A stretch of DNA of 64,000 nt, taken from contig NC_052510.1 in assembly GCF_014356525.2 (NCBI RefSeq), forward strand, positions 15,920,778 to 15,984,777, written 5' to 3'. The notes beneath the pieces were generated by a model. That model made no database searches. It had not been told where the DNA came from and worked only from the letters and a program-made list of their open reading frames with translations. The position numbers and the translations under genes are program-made. Origin of the DNA: Nilaparvata lugens. Its lineage: Eukaryota > Arthropoda > Insecta > Hemiptera > Delphacidae. Below are positions 10,801 through 20,775 of the stretch, in pieces (the stretch's first letter is position 1; each line of letters begins with the position of its first letter).

Positions 10801-13212
10801 CAGTTGGAGATTCTAATGAAGATTGATAGAGACTCATTCTAAATCAAAATTTCAGTTTTGATGTACCAGTAGCCAATAGCTGCAAATAACAATTCTACAA
10901 TTCTAAAGCTACAAATAATACAAACAGTTACAGAAAATTCAGCACCTTCGATTTCTATCTAGATGGTTTTTGGAGTCTCCAGGGTCCTACGATCAATACT
11001 TTTATCCATGAAGGCAAAACTTCAAATATAAAACAACAACTCGGCCAGTTTTAACGTATGGTAGCGAAACCTGGACGCTGACTAGAGAGGATTACAGAGT
11101 TTTAGACGCATCTACGTAGAATACTGGGACCAGTTAGAGAAGAAGATGGTTATAGAAGGAGATAGAACCAGGAACTCTATGCCATTTTCAGGGAACCTGA
11201 CATTATTGGTGTCATTAAAGGAAATAAAATAAGATGAGCAGGACATGTCCAGAGAATGGATCCGGCAAGGGCATCAAAGAATGTACTGTACTGCACAGTA
11301 CAAAGAAATAGGAAAGTGGGACGCCCTAAACTCAGATGGCTGTATAAACTGGAAAAGGACTTGAGAGAGCTGGAATACGACGATGGAAGACGACTGCACT
11401 GGATAGAGAGAGGTGGAGACTGATTGTAGAACAGGCAAAAACTCGTCTATCGGGTTGTAGTGCCACATAAGTAAGTTTTGACTGTGTTGACCACCATATA
11501 CTCATCAAAAAGCTTCGTTATTATGGGGCTGTGGACTCTGCTCTGAACATCTTCAGTCATATCTGACTGGGAGAACACAGGTAGTGTCATTGGAAGGAGC
11601 TGCTTCCTGTCCACTCCCTGTGAATTTTAAGGTACCTTAGGGTTCAATAATTTTGCATTATGAAATGCAAAGATTGACGACTTAAGATTATAATTGACAA
11701 ATCCGTATACCCCTTTCATAGGTGGTCAGTGGGATGAAAAATGAAAATGAAAAAAAAATACTGGGGCCAATCCTGTTTATTATAATGATCAATGACCTGG
11801 ACAACAATGGCTCAACTCTCCTCTTCGCTGATGATACTTCATTGCTGTCCTCTGGCATTGACCTTCAGCGGGTGTTGGAGATGTCAGCGGAGCATCTGCG
11901 ATCTTCAACTTTATGTTTCCAGGTCAATCGTTTCCAACTGAACGAGAGCAAGAAGCAAAACATCATCTGCAGCTTGTCGCGAAGTCTGCCTCATTATCAG
12001 GAACCGGTAAAGCTGCTGGGCTTTGTATCGGATTCGAAATTGAGCTGGGCAAGCCACATCTAGGAGACTGTCCCGAATCAGTTTCCTGTTGCTAAAGCTG
12101 AGGAGACAGGTGACGGAGGCATATCTGGTTATGGTGTATCATGCACTTTTCCACTGCCATATCTACTATGGTCTACTCATATGGGATCATTTTGTGGGCA
12201 TACTGAAGCTGCAGAAACGGGCTGCTAAGATTATAACTGCAAGCGAAAATCATGTACATTACAAGCCCATTTTTGTGAGGCTAGTTATCCTAACCGTAGT
12301 CAGCCACTTTCTTCTTTTCTGCTTCATGCATATCAAGAAGAATCAACAAAATTTGTTGACTCGGACTGATGTACATCACCATAACACCAGGTATCGATTG
12401 CTGTTTGACACACCCAGGGTGCGCCTCCAGAGGTCGCGGGTATGCCACAGGAGTGCAGCTCTCCGCTACTTCAACAGGCTGCCTGCAGGAGTGAAGCAGT
12501 TGGATACCAGCAAGTTCGAGAGGGTTGTGACCGGTTTTTTAAGAGCCAGGGCTTATTACGATGTCCTGGAATTTTTAAACGATGACCTGCCTCAAATACT
12601 ATCTGGCTAATTTGCCAGAAAGTCAAAGAGCAAGGCCTTATATGTTGACTAAGTGTACTTTATCTTAATCGCTGCCATCTTGATAAATTAGTGTTTTTTG
12701 TTGTATTGACTTTTATTGTGACAATGACACCATCGATCCCACAAGTGTGGGTAATGGATGAGAAAGAAGGTATAAGGTATAAGACTATGGAATTTGATTT
12801 TTGCGGTGAAACAGCTGAGTTACATCGTTAGGCTAGTGCTGGACTATGACGGACTGCTTCTGCTAAGGTAGTTAGTTGTTTTGATTTGCTCCTCCCAAAA
12901 TATAAAAATAATATAACTTGGCATATTTATTGTTTTCGTTAGAATAATAATGCTGAAATACTCCTGTTCTTGATTGTATCAGTCATGAGATGAAATTTCA
13001 GCAAATCAAACACCTTATTAGTTGTTATGAAATTGGATACCTGCAGTATTGTTGAGAGGCAGAGAATTGGGATGCTGGTAATAGCCGTCGGGCTGACTGG
13101 ATGGGGCAGTGGTGCCAGAGTGCACGGCGTTGCTGCTCTCGTTCATGGCTGGCGCATCTCTCATCATCTCATGCAACTTCCTGTCAACCGGACTGTTACC
13201 AGATAGAGACAT
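4829..13212 (-). CDS. Arfip: Arfaptin (AH/BAR-domain protein binding Arf, Arl1 and Rac GTPases)
   Basis: Six coding exons on the minus strand: 13212-13041, 10517-10347, 9576-9467, 7980-7769, 6552-6378, 4981-4829. All junctions are GT-AG, phases agree and the lengths total 993 nt (330 residues plus TAG), close to vertebrate arfaptins (about 340). The first 60 or so residues ([17 protein letters not shown]...) are not conserved. Then come the amphipathic-helix and AH/BAR regions: [84 protein letters not shown] and [19 protein letters not shown], ending in SWLEQ. Arfaptins form a crescent dimer at the trans-Golgi that senses curvature and binds Arl1/Arf/Rac. The ATG at 13210-13212 is preceded in frame by TGA six bases upstream, which supports this start; a 5' UTR exon may lie further upstream. 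The introns hold many repeats. Confidence 0.95.
5069..5220. mobile_element. Short GC-rich TIR element (MITE-like) in the last arfaptin intron
   Basis: The ends match as an inverted repeat: the left end reads CGCATCTATATAATGGCCCA and the reverse complement of the right end reads CGCATCTACATGTTGGCCCA. Inside is a perfect 15-bp inverted repeat (5086-5100 against 5154-5168, GCCCAATGAAGGCCA). The island is GC-rich in an AT-rich intron. No coding capacity; superfamily not assigned. Confidence 0.6.
5604..5740. mobile_element. 137-bp element with perfect 22-bp terminal inverted repeats
   Basis: Bases 5604-5625 and 5719-5740 are perfect reverse complements, built around AAAAACATGTAGTAC. The interior contains TAGGCCGAAACTAGTCG and AAAATGTTATTTAAATAAAAA. 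It lies in an arfaptin intron and does not code. A similar end-like stretch occurs just after the BEL 3' LTR near 52045-52080. Confidence 0.6.
6555..6930. repeat. Diverged tandem duplication (period about 164 bp) beside an arfaptin splice acceptor
   Basis: GAAAGCACAACAATACAT starts at 6555 and again at 6719. Both copies continue with AAAATACCAC, TTCTAACCGAGT and TTACATTCAACGA, with small gaps. The first copy begins just outside the exon boundary at 6552 and includes the polypyrimidine tract of the acceptor. Confidence 0.65.
7388..7490. repeat. Inverted repeat, possible small MITE, in an arfaptin intron
   Basis: 7388-7417 and 7461-7490 are 30-bp arms in inverse orientation with two mismatches (AATGAAAG...CTAAGGAC), separated by 43 bp. 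Weaker similarity extends outwards (TATAATA...) on both sides. No coding sequence. Confidence 0.6.
8585..9273. repeat. GC-rich tandem array, about 2.65 copies of a 259-bp unit, in an arfaptin intron
   Basis: GGGGCAAAAAGAAAAA recurs near 8590, 8858 and 9116, and GAAGGGCGGCCATTCAG at 8792 and 9051, giving a 259-bp period. Copies are highly similar. The array is much richer in G and C than the intron around it, and long plus-strand frames run through each unit ([21 protein letters not shown]), although no frame runs through all copies. No known domain is recognised. It could be a tandemly amplified fragment of a transposon ORF or of an exon. Confidence 0.8.
11011..11470 (+). mobile_element. RTE-like LINE, C-terminal coding fragment (decayed)
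   Basis: Plus-strand broken frames encode [16 protein letters not shown], then [14 protein letters not shown], then [16 protein letters not shown], then [18 protein letters not shown]. This is the region after the RT catalytic core seen intact in the RTE-type ORF at 34916-37939 (TYGSESWTLTKEDQHN, FGHIYRMEETRMPKIV). Stops and frameshifts make it inactive. It lies in the first arfaptin intron, antisense to the gene, and abuts another LINE fragment at 11471. Confidence 0.75.
11471..12790 (+). mobile_element. Jockey/CR1-type LINE, RT fragment with 3' UTR (decayed)
   Basis: Plus strand. [17 protein letters not shown] (RT motif A region) is followed by a break at about 11640-11720 where unrelated sequence intrudes. 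Then come [26 protein letters not shown] (catalytic FADD retained), [16 protein letters not shown] and, after a stop at 12061-12063, [16 protein letters not shown] up to [12 protein letters not shown] and a TAA at 12608-12610. The 3' UTR has CACAAGTGTGGGTAATG near 12740, shared with the remnant at 490-1475. Inactive: stops, frameshift and 5' truncation. Confidence 0.8.
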
Positions 13213-13753
13213 CAGTCACTTCATGAAACAAATTTTTTAAACTGTAAACTCACAAACAACATCAAATAAAAACCACTACACTTACAATCTACCATTGTAA
13301 TAGTCATAATATTTATACAGAGCACCGATAGACTGATATGCAGTAACTTGTAGCATGTCTAATGTTCCAAAATAGGGTATGGAAATGATTATTAAAGCAC
13401 AATTTAACCTACCTCTTTTAAGGAATTACTGAAGAAACAACATTTTTTAATTGATATATAGAAAGGTAGGGAAAATTTTGCCTAGACCAATAGAACTACC
13501 TGATCTTGGATTAAAACTTTAATGCTCTCATTTATAGAAAAATAACTTTTAAACTTGATTTCAAACAGCATTGACTAAGTTGTAGTACTTTTTGCTTTAA
13601 ACAATTTCTATATGCTACTACAATACGAAATTTTACTCTTGAGTAAGTACCTGATCAGACGTAAACACTTTTTAGTGCATGTGTTTCTGTGTTGGAAAAT
13701 TAATATATTTTACGCTCGTATAACTGTGATATAGAATAGAGGCTGTGATAAAA
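13213..13753. other. Upstream flank of arfaptin
   Basis: AT-rich sequence immediately upstream of the arfaptin start codon (minus-strand view). It may hold a 5' UTR exon or promoter, but no TATA-like element at a convincing position was identified. Confidence 0.35.
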
Positions 13754-14085
13754 TTGTACGACTTGAAACTTTATTAACAAAAACATCTGTGATAACTACA
13801 GCACTGTGATAAATTTTCAAACTATATACTACACTTTATAAAACTGTATTTGACTATGGTGAAACGCAAACCTCGCTGACTCAGGCTTCTTTTTTGATTT
13901 GAAGTCTAGACAAAATTGAAAAGTAGCCTACTAATTGTACGACTTTAAGCTGTATTACCAAAAACATCTGTGATAAATTTTTTAACTATACTACACTCTT
14001 TAAAACTGTATATAACTGTTGTGAAACGTAAATCTCACTGACTCAGGCTTCTTCTCGATTTGATATCCAAACAAAATTGAAAAAT
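13754..14085 (+). repeat. Two tandem monomers (period about 181 bp) forming the 5' UTR of a CR1-type LINE
   Basis: TTGTACGACTT begins at 13754 and again at 13935. Both units share AAAAACATCTGTGATAA, CTGACTCAGGCTTCTT and end with ACAAAATTGAAAA; the second runs straight into the ORF1 ATG at 14086. Tandem 5' UTR monomers act as promoters in some LINEs; here that role is inferred only from position. Confidence 0.7.
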
Positions 14086-15587
14086 ATGTCTCCCCCAAAA
14101 AATAAAACTACTCCCGGGAAAAATTCAAATGGACAAAAAACAGCTACAGGTCCCCATATGCAGAGACATCTCATGTAAAACAAAATAACTCTCAAGACAA
14201 GAACAAGAAAAACATGATATTATAAAAAATGGTACTGAAGTTGATGCTATTAAATTTCATTGTCCCATTTGTGAAATACCTGTATTAGATGACCAAAAGG
14301 GGGTTGCATGTGATTGTGATAAAGATAAGTGGTATCATATCGAATGTGTTGATATCACAGATGAAAAATATGAGGAAATGATGAAGAGACCAAAGGATAA
14401 TATTCAATCATGGCAATGTGAATTATGTACAACACCAAAAAATCAAGGTGGCTTAAATCAAACAAATACAATAATAAATGAAGACAGAAACGACCCTTCT
14501 AAGGCGACATTAGAAATGACAGATGGTGGAATGAAAATCACCAAACTGATAGCAACAGAACAAAGCACAGACATAGATAGTATAGTTAAAATATTGATGG
14601 AGGATATATCCGATCTAAAGAATGAGTTACTAGCAACAAAAACAGAAAATAATAGGCTCCAAGACGCACTTGCACGAAAGACTGATGTCATATACAAGCT
14701 AGAAAATTTGATCCATGATTTCACACAGGGAATTTTCCCGGAGCCCTCATGTCAAAAAAGAGAAATAGTTCACAAACGTACTGAGGCGCTGATGAAGGAG
14801 TCTGAATGCGGCCTGACAGTGAGTGAAGAGGACTGCCCACAAGATCACAGTGTAACAATTGTCAAAGATCATAAATGGAGAACTAGCGTACCGATAAATA
14901 AAAGCAAGAACAACAAACATGAACCTGAACCTTCTATCGCGATAATTGAGGAGCAGGAAAATAATGAAAACAAGAGGGCGGCTCTCCTGGTCGCAGATTC
15001 TGCAGCGAGGTAGGCTGGAGACATAATTCAGGGTATGTGTAAGAAAGACTTAGACGTGGAAATCATCATAGATGCCAAAATACAGGACATTAGTCAATTT
15101 CTAAAAAGTAAAACCACTATGCCACAAAAAGTCCTACTGCATGTTGGATCAAGAAATCTTCTGGGATCTAAAACACCTAACCAAGTCATGAGGCCACTAT
15201 GGTACACAAAAGAAGCTAACATAAAACGTTTTCCTAAAACTAGAAGGTATGTCGCATCCATTCCGCCAAAGAGAGGAAATTGATAAAAGATTTCTTCAGG
15301 AGACAAATAACGCATTAAAATTCATGTGTTGGCAGCTGAATGCCACATTTGTCGACAACACTGACCATCTAAAGGAACACCACTTAAACTGGAATGCAAC
15401 TGGTAGGCAACTAAACTGGGAGGGGTCTAGAATATTGGCTGAAAGACTTATTGATGCTCTTCTTCTACCTCACCAAATCCTAGGGAATGATACAAGGAGC
15501 CCAAACGGAAATATAGCCTCACCAAAAAAACCAAACTTAGACAGCAAAACCAAGAAATCAAGTCTATTAACTATTTTCCATCTTTAA
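14086..15587 (+). pseudogene. CR1-type LINE ORF1 (PHD finger, coiled coil, SGNH esterase-like), broken
   Basis: ATG at 14086 opens MSPPKNKTTPGK and is soon stopped (TAA near 14176). From about 14240 a frame carries a C4HC3 PHD finger: CPIC, CDCD, KWYHIEC and WQCELC. A Glu/Lys-rich coiled-coil segment follows (ENNRLQDALARKTDVIYKLE). Then an esterase-like part: ALLVADS (block I), a TAG at 15011-15013 in the same frame, VGSRNL where the family usually has a Gly-Asn-Asp type block, VASIPP, and, after a frameshift, LNWEGSRILAERL. ORF1 proteins of this type bind the element RNA; the esterase function is unknown. Disabled by at least two stops and a frameshift. Confidence 0.8.
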
Positions 15588-16600
15588 TATTCAGAGAGGC
15601 CTGCAGGTAAAAATGGATAGATTGTTAATAGATCTCCACAAATACAGCCCTGATATCCTGACACTATCTGAACATGGATAGCGAAAGGAGGAGCTCCTCT
15701 GCACTTCAATTCCGGGTTATTCCCTTGTTTGCTGTTTCTGCCAGACCCTTTACCTCTGGGGGGAGGGGGAATAGTAATATACATTAAAGAAGACATGCTA
15801 TCCAACACAACATAAATAAAGCTGGAAGAGCCATACAAACCAACAGAAAAAGAATTTGAAACAGTAGGCTAAAATATTCAAACAAAGAAGACAAACCTGA
15901 TTTTGATTGGAACCTATAGATCACCTGACCCAGGTAATATAAAGGAATTCCTCACTAAACTTGGAGGCCTGTTGCAGAATTTCTCAGCAAAGCATCACAA
16001 AATAGTGATCCTGGGTGACACAAACATTGACACTCACAAGACATCTGAGCAGAACTTCAAAGACCTAAAAAATATGTTGATTCAAAATGGCTGTCAAATC
16101 CATTATATGCCTCCTACCAGAGTGAATTCAAACTCAGCCACAAGCCTTGATGGATGCTATCATAACCTCTCACTTTCAGATATCGAAGCCACAGTCTACC
16201 CGAGCCATTTCTCAGATACCATGCTGTATTGTGCAATATAAAATACAAATGCAAACCGGAACTGCCGACATACAGGTATGCAAGAAACTATTGAAAAGGA
16301 AACATTAAAGAGCTAGAATCAAAATTACAGCATACCAACTGGTCACCAGTGATATAGACACACGCTGCCGATGAAAAATTCAATATTTTTGCTACAAAAA
16401 TGCGCCAAGAGAACCAAGGAAGATCACTACAGCAAAGGGGTTCAAGTTTTGGGACGAAAACACTATTCTTCTGAAACATAAAATGCAACTAGCTAGAGAG
16501 AAATTCATCTCAACTGCATCAGAGGACCATAGGCAGCAATACAAAGAACTAAAAAATCAGGATGTATAACACAAAAAATCTGGTGTGGCGCACTCACACA

Positions 16601-17243
16601 ACTTTCCTTGCCGTTAAGAAAATTGATCACCTGACGCTAGTGTACTCGCGCATCTCAAGTCTACTATTCAAAGATATGAGACAGCTGGTGATAGGTCAAT
16701 AACGCTGGAAACACACGAGGTCTGCTATCTCTTCGTAGTGAATGATTTAATAGAACCAACAGTTGCCAACAGTTTGCAATTTAATAATCACATTTTCTCG
16801 GATTTCAAGCTCATTTTCAATTCTAGGTGGAAATGTTACTGGACATTAATTGAAGAGATTTTCATGGTCAATCTTTTCCACTTGAAATTTTTTGTTTGAA
16901 TTGTATCTAAAGCCTGATAATTGGGAATCTTGAATCAAACTTTGCATAGATGGGGCAAAGCTCCTGAAGCTTTTTATAGATATCGGACTTGTTGCAGTTG
17001 ATATAGCTCATCAATGACTATTCCAGGTATAAATTTGATCAAAATCGTTGGAGCCGTTTTCGAGAAAATCGCGAAAAACCCTGTTTTTGACAACATTTTC
17101 GCCATTTTAGTCGCCATCTTTGATTGCATTTGATCGAAATTGTTCGTGTCGGATCCTTATAGTATAAGGAACTTACGTTCCAAATTTCAAGTCATTCCGT
17201 TAACTGGGAGATGAGATATCGTGTACACAGACGCACATACACT

Positions 17244-17291
<48 letters not shown>

Positions 17292-17411
17292 TCACTTTTT
17301 CGGACTCAGGGGACCTTGAAACGTATAGAAATTTAGAAATTGGGGTACCTTAATTTTTTTCGGAAAGCAATAGGCTACTTTCCTTACCTATGGTAATAGG
17401 GCAAGGAAAGT
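16601..17411. mobile_element. Non-autonomous TIR DNA element inserted in the CR1 LINE
   Basis: ACTTTCCTTGCC at 16601-16612 is the exact reverse complement of GGCAAGGAAAGT at 17400-17411. The interior has no ORF and contains a (CA)n run and CTTTCCTTACCTATGG near the right end. It interrupts LINE coding sequence. No target duplication directly abuts these ends, so the true ends may lie slightly outside; the left flank from about 16577 may belong to the element. Confidence 0.65.
17242..17289. repeat. (CA)n microsatellite
   Basis: About 24 uninterrupted CA units, preceded by imperfect ACACTCATACA repeats, inside the nested DNA element. Confidence 0.9.
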
Positions 17412-19268
17412 AGAAAGATACATGTCAAGAGTAGGATCATGGAATCAGACAACAAAACCAAGATCCTATGGAAAATGATCAATGATGAACGGAACAGAAG
17501 TAATCTTAACAGGCAGGAAAACCTCTGTTTGGAAATAGAGGGCCAGAAGATCACTGATCCTTTTAACACTAGCAACATCCTAAATGAAGCCTTTACACTG
17601 CCAGCAACAACAACAGGATTTGACCCTCCTCTACGTACGACCAAGCTGACAGACATCAAAGCATTGAGTGAATTCCAGATGATAAATACAGCACAACACC
17701 ACTATCTCATAGACAAACTAGAGTCGAACAACTCTGTTGGGCAAGATAAGATCACTGGAAAAATATTTAAAAAATTGCAAAGAAGAACTAACAAAGCCTC
17801 TACTGGAAAAAGTAAATTCTTCCCTAAAGCAAGCTGTATTCCCACAGGCTCTCAAGATCTCTAAGATCTTTCCAAATTTCAAAGGAGGAGATAAAATGGA
17901 TCACAAGAACTATAGGCCCATAGCAAACCTACCTATAACCTCAAAACTTATCGAAAGAGCAGTATAGGCCTATGACCAGCTTATCCTGCATTTGGAGAAC
18001 AACAAACTTATAACAGCAAAACAGCATGGATTAAGCGTCTAGGCACTGCAACTGGGATATCTGAATTGTGTGACAACATAAACCAACTTTGGGAGGAGAA
18101 AAATACTGTGATGGGGCTGTTTATAGATCTTCAAAAGGCTTTCGACACACTAGACTAGAACATCCTAACTCTGAAATTGAGAGAATTGAAAATAGAGGGA
18201 AGAGCATTGGAGTGGATAGAGGACTACCTCACCAACAGAAAGCAGTATGTGGAAATAGTGCAACACAAGAAAACTGCTCTTGTAAACTACAAATCCTCAC
18301 TCAGAGCAGTGTCCCAGGGATCCATCCTTGGGCCACTACTGTTCCTTGTCTACATCAATGACCTTCCCAAGGAAATTGACAACAGAAACAGCTGCATATT
18401 GTTTGCTGATACCACTATCTTGATACCATCGCAGAAACTTCAAGACCCTCACAAAATTGTCGAGACAGCACTGGAAGAGGCCACAAACACATGCAATAGA
18501 CTGAAGCTGACCATTAATAGGAAGAAGACAGTCCACATCAGATTCACTCCAGTCAACAACAACCCAGATGAGAGGCAAACAAATGATGACTCAATTATGG
18601 CAGACTGTACAAGATTCCTGGGTATAACGATAGACAGTCACTTAACATGGAGAAATCATATAGAGCTGTTATGCAAAAGGTTAGCATCTGCCGTGTATGA
18701 AATACGAAGAATCAGAAACATATCAGAAAAAAGTACATCATTCATTGCATACCATTCACTCTTTGCCACACATTTAAGGTACGGTATTGTTGCCTGGGGA
18801 TCGGCATCCCAGACACACCTTGACAGAGTCCTGAGAATACAAAAGTGGGCCTTGAGAACGACATTGGAGAAAAACATTATGGAGCACTGTAAACCATTAT
18901 TTGTGGAGAGTAAAATACTCACAGTAGTCTCATTGAACCTGCTCGAAACAATAAATCTGGTTAAGAAGAAAGGCCTTACCACAAGACCGGAAAAACACTG
19001 CTATAACCTTCGAAACAACAAGAATCATTACTAGCCGCAACATAGACTGAAGAAATACAGCTGCTCACCAACATATGTAGGATCATACTTTTTCAATTTA
19101 CTGCCGCGTGACCTGAAGGACATGGATGACGAGACAGCATTTGCCAGAGGCCTAAAGTCATACCTATTGGCCCGACCCTACTATGCAGTATCAGAGTATG
19201 TTGAAGAGCATACATTTCAAAATATACGACATACTCATGGAGGAAATCACCTACCGTGAAAAAAAAAA

Positions 19269-20699
19269 ATGACGACTCCCCAGCCTTCAGACTGCCAGGA
19301 GGACAAATACAAGTAACAAGTAAGGCTATTCTTCTTCAACTAAACAGACTAATTTGAAAATGAGAAGCATAAATTTATTATCTAGGGGCACTTTTACGCT
19401 TTTTTGAACCGCAAGGTCCAGCATAACTCTCATATTAAATGATTTCATGATATATTTTTTAGAAGTGAACAAATATGTAGTGAAATTAAGAAGCAATAAG
19501 TAATTAATTATGGTTTTTCTTTGATAAGAGTATTAGATAAATTCAACTTTTTACGTTAGGTTATGTTTGAGCTAAGGTTCAAAGTATTTCTATATACAAT
19601 AAGGAAATTATTTCAGGGAAAACCATAATTTGAATATTTCTTATCAGAATCGAAGAGCGTCATCATTTTTTATTAATGGGTAAGAAAAAACAGATAATCC
19701 TCGCCTATTAGAATAAATCTTGCAAAGCCGACAAAAATGTGTGACGTTCACGTTATTAAAAATGTTTGAAGAACATTGTGGATATCTTAAAATAATAATG
19801 AATTTCAATTATTTAATTTATTCATTTTTTAAATGAAAAAATCATTATAGTAATTAAAATCTAAAAATAACAGCATTAAACTACTTAACAGAAATGTCAC
19901 TTCATACCCCAAACGACTAAATGTTGAATAATTAAGAAAGAATTATTAAAGAAATGCAACTAGAAACGTAGGATAAGTATGAATAGTAGTTTATGTGATA
20001 CATTTCGTGATATTTACCTAATCTAAAGGAAAAATAAGATTTTTCACTTTGCAGTCCTCACCCAATCTTTTTGACACAAGCGTAGCGTAGTCTACAAATT
20101 CTACAAATTTCAGTGACGTCACCAAAATTCACTGCTACCTGGATAGACTTCATCAATACAGTTCTCTGTAAAATCTACTCTATTTAAAATTAAAAAAAGT
20201 AATCTGTAAAAACCTTTAAATTAATCAAATTTCAAATTGATATGATAATCAATCTAATAAGATATGATTTTCTCATATCAGTGAAAAAATCCTCTCCGCT
20301 AAACCTGTGACCAAACCAAACAAAAATAATCAGCTGTTATCTTTTACGGCTCATTACGTTTCCATCCATGTATTTTTTCTGTCTTCTGCAATCATAACCA
20401 ACAAAATGTTCACATAAAATAAGATTATTGTATAGGTTTAAAATAATATAGGGTAATTTATAAAATAACCTGGAAAATTAGAAACAAAACAATTAATGTA
20501 ACATGTTTAAAGTAATTTTGAGAAACGATACGAGAAAAAAGTATTGATGATAACATCCTTACTTTACTGGTGATTTAATTGAGTAGATCATTATAATTTA
20601 TAATCACGTGTGTTATTCCACAATTTTGAATTGAAGGCATGGATTATGCTTCTATTGGATATGTAAGTCATCTAAGAAATATTCAATATCACACAGAAG
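19269..20699. other. AT-rich spacer without a recognised gene
   Basis: About 1.4 kb between two LINEs. A short ATG frame at 20639 runs into GTAAGT at 20663, a formal donor, but the eight residues cannot be tied to any gene. The missing first exon of TIMM10B was sought here and not found. Confidence 0.4.
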
Positions 20700-20775
20700 T
20701 TTTTGACAACACTGTCACGTCAAAAAATAAAACATAATGACATAGATGGCTAAACACGATGATGGCCACTAAATG

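Larger units (their letters stand above)
15600..19260 (+). pseudogene. CR1-type LINE ORF2 (APE endonuclease and reverse transcriptase), broken
   Basis: Endonuclease part at about 15600-16240: DLHKYSPDILTLSEHG, GTYRSPDPGN and VILGDTNID (the canonical GDFN is changed to GDTN). The frame then meets the DNA-element insertion. RT part from 17439: ILWKMINDERNRSN, ISKIFPNFKGGDK with NYRPIANLP, FIDLQKAFDTLD, QGSILGPLLFLVYINDLP and CILFADTTIL. The catalytic box reads FADT rather than FADD, so one metal-binding aspartate is missing. The C-terminal part ends with ARPYYAVSEYV near 19200. Frameshifts near 17740 and 17970 and several stops are present. Non-functional. Confidence 0.85.
13754..19268 (+). mobile_element. 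CR1-type LINE, near full length but decayed, with a nested DNA element
   Basis: In order on the plus strand: tandem 5' UTR monomers, ORF1 with a PHD finger and SGNH-esterase-like domain, APE-type endonuclease, reverse transcriptase and an A-run at about 19258-19268. The PHD plus esterase combination in ORF1 is a known mark of CR1-like non-LTR retrotransposons. Many stops and frameshifts show it is dead. A TIR element is inserted at about 16601-17411, between the endonuclease and RT regions. Confidence 0.85.

Noticed and set aside
17242..17289. Regulatory Z-DNA-type element from the (CA)n run
   Set aside because: Microsatellite inside a transposon; no evidence of function.
13754..19268. Host gene with PHD finger and esterase
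   Set aside because: The domain order PHD, esterase, endonuclease and RT, with an A-run and many stops, is that of a CR1-type LINE, not a host gene.
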